This document shows, in pieces, positions 60,159-64,000 of a stretch of 64,000 nt of DNA. The DNA comes from JABCPE02 sp963520375 (GTDB lineage: Bacteria > Bacteroidota > Bacteroidia > Flavobacteriales > Weeksellaceae), in assembly GCA_963520375.1 (NCBI GenBank), contig CAUQQF010000003.1, forward strand, positions 62,001 through 126,000, read 5' to 3'. Position numbers and translations under genes: made by a program. The stretch's first letter is position 1. Each line of letters begins with the position of its first letter. The notes below the pieces were generated by a model, which made no database searches, was not told the origin of the DNA, and saw nothing but the letters and a program-made list of their open reading frames with translations.

Positions 60159-60785
60159 TTATCTATTTTTTTCCAATAACAATCTGATTTTTTTATATGC
60201 AGAATAACAAAAATTTGGAGCAGAAGGATGCCTAAGCACTATAGCAGGATATTCTTTTTCTCCTACTTTATAATACTTTTTATCAATTTCTTTTTCATCA
60301 TACTTTCCTATATCAGGCATATTACCCCATAATCTCATTCCCCAAATTATAATAACATCTGGCTGGTACTTATCTAAAATTTCATGAAAAGCTTTTTCAC
60401 TTTGGTTAAACTGCTCTTGTGTAGGCGATATTCTTGGATTACTAATGGGATACTGAACATAATTATAAAACATAACTGAATCCCAAAAATCTATCAAATT
60501 AATTTTACTATCTTCCCAATTATAAAATTCCTTTATGAACTTAGTAAATGTGTTCATCCATGATTGATGCTCTTTATTGCCTTTTTGATAATCCACATAA
60601 GATTCAACAACTTGTTGTGTGAATTTTAAATATTTACCATTCCTCAATTCTTCATTAACTCCATCATTGATATCTTCTCCCCAGTGATGACTCTCTCCCA
60701 ATATCAAAATTTTTCTTTCATCAATACCTTTTTCGTAATTTTTCCCTATCCAAGGTGCAAAATTAACATTTTTAAATTCATTCAT
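60159..60785 (-). CDS. Possible uracil-DNA-glycosylase-fold protein
   Basis: 208 residues, cytoplasmic. The order of motifs recalls the UDG superfamily: ILILGESHHWGED (about 26-38, place of the GExPG motif), a helical middle region with FYNYVQYPIS, VIIIWGMRLWGNMP (about 148-161) and VLRHPSAPNF (about 188-197, similar to the HPS loop). The usual catalytic Asp or Asn of motif 1 is not obvious, since Glu-Ser-His-His stands there. Similar proteins in Bacteroidota are hypothetical. It pairs with a small membrane protein in an AT-rich patch between the urease and str operons. Confidence 0.55.
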   Translation of the reverse strand: MNEFKNVNFAPWIGKNYEKGIDERKILILGESHHWGEDINDGVNEELRNGKYLKFTQQVVESYVDYQKGNKEHQSWMNTFTKFIKEFYNWEDSKINLIDFWDSVMFYNYVQYPISNPRISPTQEQFNQSEKAFHEILDKYQPDVIIIWGMRLWGNMPDIGKYDEKEIDKKYYKVGEKEYPAIVLRHPSAPNFCYSAYKKIRLLLEKNR

Positions 60786-60827
60786 TTACTATCAATGTAT
60801 TATCTATTACAAAAAAAATTATGAAAA

Positions 60828-60863
60828 AAAAACAGTTATACCATTTCTAATATAACTGTTTTT
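60828..60863 (-). terminator. Terminator of the urease accessory operon
   Basis: Stem AAAAACAGTTATA / TATAACTGTTTTT around a 10-nt loop, 19 nt after the ureD stop on the minus strand, with T-runs on both sides. Confidence 0.85.
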
Positions 60864-60882
60864 CATTAGGATCACAATATTA

Positions 60883-61710
60883 TTAAATCGGTTCTATGAT
60901 TTCATCTAAAATACTGTATTCGAATCGCTTAGCAATGTTATAGAGCTGCTCTCCGCCATGCCCTACGATTCTTATCACGATACCACCACCTACAGTAGTT
61001 GTGATACCATACTCTACACCTTCATCATCTTTTAGTGCTTTTTCTAAAAGTTCTAAAAGGTGGTCTTCTTCCAGCTGCTGGTCATAGATAAAAATAGTGG
61101 CTTGGTGAGTGAAATCCTCCCACTGCCCCATTGTAGTCAAATCCATTTCGCTTGGCTTCATGTACAATCTATCTTTGAAAATAAGATGACCATCAAGGAA
61201 TATTCTCGTATAGTTTTTAAATTCTTTAAACTCAAAAATTTCTCCTTCTCCGTAAAGTTTTCTTCCACAAGTAATGACTTCTCCCCAGATTACTCTAGAT
61301 GTTTTAGCAATATTGATAGTATTTATCGCTTCATAAACAGAGTCCTTGTGTGGTGAAGTAGGATGTGGAATATACTGAAGCATAGCATCTTCCTCTACAT
61401 CTATAGTAGTAGTCTGCTTAGCAAATCCACCTGGTTTCATAGAGTGGATTCTAGAATAAGCCTGAGTTTCAAGACCTAAATTAGTTCCCTTCGCTACTCT
61501 AAAAGACATTTCATAGAAATCCCCCGCCATAATCCCTGGAGTGGAGCTTCTTATCATGTATCTCAACCAAGGGTCATGAGCACTTCTCTTATCAAATCTC
61601 ATCAATCCAAACGGATTGGTATAAAACATTTCCGCCAAGTGATGAAACCCATCTCGGATCTCAGTCCTTAGGCTCATCTTACTGGTGTATTCCCCTATTA
61701 TTCCGTTCAT
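60883..61710 (-). CDS. ureD: Urease accessory protein UreD
   Basis: 275 residues. Typical UreD stretches are RSSTPGIMAGDFYEM, ETQAYSRIHSMKPGGFAKQTTTI and the PHPTSPHKDSVYEAINTI region. UreD binds apo-urease and, with UreF and UreG, delivers nickel to the active site. It is the last gene of ureE-ureF-ureG-ureD, 2 nt after ureG, and is followed by a terminator. Confidence 0.93.
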   Translation of the reverse strand: MNGIIGEYTSKMSLRTEIRDGFHHLAEMFYTNPFGLMRFDKRSAHDPWLRYMIRSSTPGIMAGDFYEMSFRVAKGTNLGLETQAYSRIHSMKPGGFAKQTTTIDVEEDAMLQYIPHPTSPHKDSVYEAINTINIAKTSRVIWGEVITCGRKLYGEGEIFEFKEFKNYTRIFLDGHLIFKDRLYMKPSEMDLTTMGQWEDFTHQATIFIYDQQLEEDHLLELLEKALKDDEGVEYGITTTVGGGIVIRIVGHGGEQLYNIAKRFEYSILDEIIEPI

Positions 61711-61712
61711 AA

Positions 61713-62351
61713 TTATCTGATAATTGCAGGTTCTTCAATATCTTCTAAAAGAGCATACTTCTTAATCCATCCGATAACAGCATCCACTCCTTCTTCTGTT
61801 TTCAAGTTTGTGAATACAAATGGACGCCCTTGTCTCATTCTCTTCGCATCGCTTTCCATTACCGCTAAATCTGCACCTACTAATGGAGCTAAGTCAAATT
61901 TGTTAATCATCAACAAGTCAGATCTTGTGATACCAGGCCCTCCTTTTCTTGGAATTTTTTCACCAGCCGCCACATCAATTACAAATATTGTCAAATCGGC
62001 CAATTCTGGGCTAAATGTAGCAGAAAGGTTATCTCCACCACTCTCCACGAAAAGAATTTCCATATCTGGGTGTTTAGCAGCCATTTCATCCACTGCCTCC
62101 AAGTTCATACTCGCATCCTCTCTAATCGCTGTATGAGGACATCCTCCTGTTTCTACCCCTGCAATTCTATCTTTTGGTAATTTACTATTTTTTTGAAGGA
62201 ATTTTTCGTCCTCGTTAGTATAAACATCATTGGTGATTACACAAACATAATAATCATCCATCATTTTTCTTGATAAAACTTCTATCAACGCAGTTTTTCC
62301 AGCACCTACAGGACCTGCTACACCAATTTTAATATATTTTCTATTTGCCAT
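61713..62351 (-). CDS. ureG: Urease accessory GTPase UreG
   Basis: 212 residues. P-loop GPVGAGKTALIE (about 14-25), the nickel-binding Cys-Pro-His in ETGGCPHTAIRED, ESGGDNLSATFSPEL and the G4 motif NKFD. UreG hydrolyses GTP to drive nickel transfer. It is 40 nt after ureF and 2 nt before ureD. Confidence 0.97.
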   Translation of the reverse strand: MANRKYIKIGVAGPVGAGKTALIEVLSRKMMDDYYVCVITNDVYTNEDEKFLQKNSKLPKDRIAGVETGGCPHTAIREDASMNLEAVDEMAAKHPDMEILFVESGGDNLSATFSPELADLTIFVIDVAAGEKIPRKGGPGITRSDLLMINKFDLAPLVGADLAVMESDAKRMRQGRPFVFTNLKTEEGVDAVIGWIKKYALLEDIEEPAIIR

Positions 62352-62391
62352 TTTGTTATAATTTTTTGTTATACTTCAATAATTTTAATCC

Positions 62392-63087
62392 TTAACTCAT
62401 ATACAATCTTGAATACAATCTCTCGTGCTGCATAGATCTCAAATCAAATCCTACATTAGAAAGACCGATTTTATCTTCTTCCAAATTCATGGTTTTTTCT
62501 ACCCAAGAAGGAATATTTTTTTTCACTTCAAAAAGAATTTTTTGTCCTTCAAGCTGACCAAGTGGAACCAGCTTAACCGCGTTAGTCACCATACCTGTAG
62601 CTGTAGAGAAATAAAACGCTGTAATCGCCTCTTCCAAAGGAATTTCCATCAAATAGCACAATGCACCATATACCACAGGATAGTTCCCCACGCTGATATT
62701 TTTAGTCACATAGTCCCCAAATTTTGTCAAGAAATCGCATTTTTGCCCTTCTTCTATGAAGATTTTCAGCAATCTCGTTCCTAGTTTGTGGCTCGCCTCA
62801 CGAATTTCTCTTGGACTCTTCATTGCACTACATTCCTCATCCAAAACAACTATTCTCTCGTAGCTGTCTTTTTCTTTCATAGCTTCATAAGCTAATCTCA
62901 CATAAGCCGCATCATTATGTAATATACTGCTGGACAGCATATTATTAAGAAATAAAGCCGCCGTCTCCGTACTGTTTACAAGTCCTTTCTGCACATAGGT
63001 TTCCAAACCATTTGAGTGAGAGTATCCCCCAATTGGCAAAGTCGGGTCCGCAATGTGTAATAGACTTATTAGTGAATTTACCTTCAT
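62392..63087 (-). CDS. ureF: Urease accessory protein UreF
   Basis: 231 residues, all helical. LLHIADPTLPIGGYSHSNGLETYVQKG at the start is the UreF signature; ISVGNYPVVYGAL and AVKLVPLGQLEGQKIL further on are also conserved. UreF bridges UreD and UreG in the activation complex. 41 nt after ureE and 40 nt before ureG. Confidence 0.95.
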   Translation of the reverse strand: MKVNSLISLLHIADPTLPIGGYSHSNGLETYVQKGLVNSTETAALFLNNMLSSSILHNDAAYVRLAYEAMKEKDSYERIVVLDEECSAMKSPREIREASHKLGTRLLKIFIEEGQKCDFLTKFGDYVTKNISVGNYPVVYGALCYLMEIPLEEAITAFYFSTATGMVTNAVKLVPLGQLEGQKILFEVKKNIPSWVEKTMNLEEDKIGLSNVGFDLRSMQHERLYSRLYMS

Positions 63088-63128
63088 TTTATTTCTGTTT
63101 TTTATCTATTATAATTTAGTCTTTTTAT

Positions 63129-63638
63129 TTATTTTGGAAACACTTTTGAAAAAAGCTGATCCGTGTCTATCTTGTGATCCTTTGCAGGAGCTTCGTGGTC
63201 AGATGATGCTTTCAGCATATCTTCAAAAATTCTTTGTGCTTTGAATGGCTCATATCCGCCTTTTTTCAGCAAATTAAAAATAGGATCTTCATAAGGTATG
63301 ATAATCTCATCATTCTCAATGAAAATAGGAATGTGCTGATTACCAATCTCAAAACATATAGTTCCCATTTCTCTCATTGTCTTCGGCTGAACCACTACCG
63401 CATCAGATGGCAATACATTGACTAACAGTATTTTATTCCCATCTTCCCATAGCACATCGTGATGTTTTAGTCTAAGATTTTCTTTCAATATTCTTAAACC
63501 TACTTCCTCACCTTTATGACTGACTTTACGCAAAAGTTTTCTTGTAGATTCAAACCATTCTATATCAAAAAAATCTACTTCTTTTGAGGACAAATCCTCT
63601 CCTTTTGCATTTCGAATTACCTCAGAAACCACTAACAT
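63129..63638 (-). CDS. ureE: Urease accessory nickel chaperone UreE
   Basis: 169 residues. An N-terminal peptide-binding domain (about 1-75) and a C-terminal metal-binding domain with the start LVNVLPSDAVVVQPKTMREMG and EIGNQHIPIF, where His is the conserved nickel ligand. The tail is only modestly His-containing (SSDHEAPAKDHK), unlike the long His-rich tail in some species. UreE brings nickel to the UreDFG complex. First visible gene of the run. Confidence 0.93.
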   Translation of the reverse strand: MLVVSEVIRNAKGEDLSSKEVDFFDIEWFESTRKLLRKVSHKGEEVGLRILKENLRLKHHDVLWEDGNKILLVNVLPSDAVVVQPKTMREMGTICFEIGNQHIPIFIENDEIIIPYEDPIFNLLKKGGYEPFKAQRIFEDMLKASSDHEAPAKDHKIDTDQLFSKVFPK

Positions 63639-64000
63639 AGGCTCATTTTTAAATTATCAATATCTTAAAAATAAAAAAATCCCGTTTCCATCCATTCAGG
63701 ATTTAAACGAGTTCAAAAATACAATAAAAAAAGTAGATAAAGGCATCATAATTATATGATATATAACAGCCTTTTTATTTTTCCAATAAAATAAATCAGA
63801 AACAGCCCAATAACCATCTAAAAACCAAAATATTACGAAGCTAAAAATGATATTATAAGTTTATTGGGCCTCTCTCTGACTTCAACGACTAAATTATAAT
63901 AGATTACTAAAAAAACAATTCAAAAAGGTGTTATCTTTATCATTTTGATGACACAAATTTATAAAACTTATTCCGAATAAAAAATATTTTTGTTACTTTT
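63639..64000. other. 362-nt stretch upstream of ureE without a clear gene
   Basis: On the minus strand a TAAATTTG box (63961-63954) is a possible promoter. A frame of 54 codons (63860-63696) has no ATG in its first 40 codons, but reads like the end of a membrane protein (FWFLDGYWAV, MMPLSTFFIVFLNSF) and its stop codon lies in a terminator, so it may be a gene remnant. GCCCAATAA (63805-63813) and TTATTGGGC (63861-63869) are a 9-bp inverted repeat with a 47-nt loop. No ureC coding sequence is visible. Confidence 0.5.
63677..63704 (-). terminator. Terminator-like stem upstream of ureE
   Basis: On the minus strand AAATCCTG and CGGGATTT pair (8 bp, one G-U), followed by seven T, about 40 nt before the ureE start. 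It would end a transcript arriving from the right or act as an attenuator for ureE. Confidence 0.6.

Noticed and set aside
1..64000. tRNA, rRNA, insertion sequences, prophage or integrase genes
   Set aside because: None of the intergenic regions showed a cloverleaf with a T-loop, rRNA-like sequence, or terminal inverted repeats with a transposase; no integrase or transposase motif appears in any frame.

Overview
The window is a chromosomal segment of a low-GC Bacteroidota bacterium, most likely family Weeksellaceae of the Flavobacteriia (Chryseobacterium/Kaistella/Elizabethkingia/Riemerella relatives). The grounds are the house-keeping proteins, the DUF families typical of this class (DUF2795, DUF2797, DUF3822, DUF4407), the XrtF exosortase pair, two TonB-dependent receptors, and promoters of the flavobacterial type (TTTG about 19 nt upstream of TAnnTTTG). 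No rRNA, tRNA, CRISPR array, transposase or prophage is visible; most of the window is ordinary core genome.

Layout. 1-2.5 kb: tail of a YifB/ComM-type ATPase, two small secreted proteins (one apparently frameshifted), a short MscS channel and a ferredoxin. 2.7-9 kb: a U32 protein, rmuC, an rRNA/tRNA methyltransferase, an Ala/Lys/Glu-rich lipoprotein, a probable membrane-tethered regulator with a partner lipoprotein, and 5-formyl-THF cyclo-ligase. 9-13.5 kb: secA, a DUF2795 protein and a nucleotide-sugar epimerase. 13.5-15.8 kb: a secreted protein of 17-residue repeats and a DUF2797 protein. 15.8-27 kb: a tightly packed minus-strand run topA - arginase-fold protein - SGNH hydrolase - glycosyltransferase 2 - EpsG-like polymerase - WecA-like initiator - Wza-like lipoprotein - Wzc-like tyrosine kinase, i.e. 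a compact exopolysaccharide locus. 27-32 kb: a TPP riboswitch controlling a TonB receptor, then an S1/P1 nuclease co-transcribed with a phosphorylase-like protein of unknown function. 32-39.4 kb: dps, the murI-folA-DUF3822-rsmD run, and the minus-strand CBS-nadK-hypothetical-accD-DUF6973 run. 39.4-43 kb: a porin-like protein and an MFS carrier diverge from a 556-nt control region; hemW. 44-50 kb: a PEP-synthase-like enzyme, an RluD-type pseudouridine synthase, a PASTA protein, xrtF and its partner. 50-56 kb: DUF4407, asd, a 4-TM protein, a second TonB receptor and an AI-2E-family permease. 56.4-59.8 kb: the str operon rpsL-rpsG-fusA-rpsJ. 59.8-60.8 kb: two AT-rich accessory genes. 60.9-63.6 kb: urease accessory genes ureE-ureF-ureG-ureD; the structural ureABC would be beyond the right edge.

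The items most worth a second look are the nuclease/phosphorylase-like operon, the arginase-fold protein without metal ligands, the compact polysaccharide locus with a (Gly-Tyr)10 kinase tail, paired palindromes at the promoter of the membrane-tethered regulator, stem-loops in the hemW and secA leaders, and the UDG-like accessory gene beside the urease operon. No gene cluster here can be called an undescribed system with confidence.
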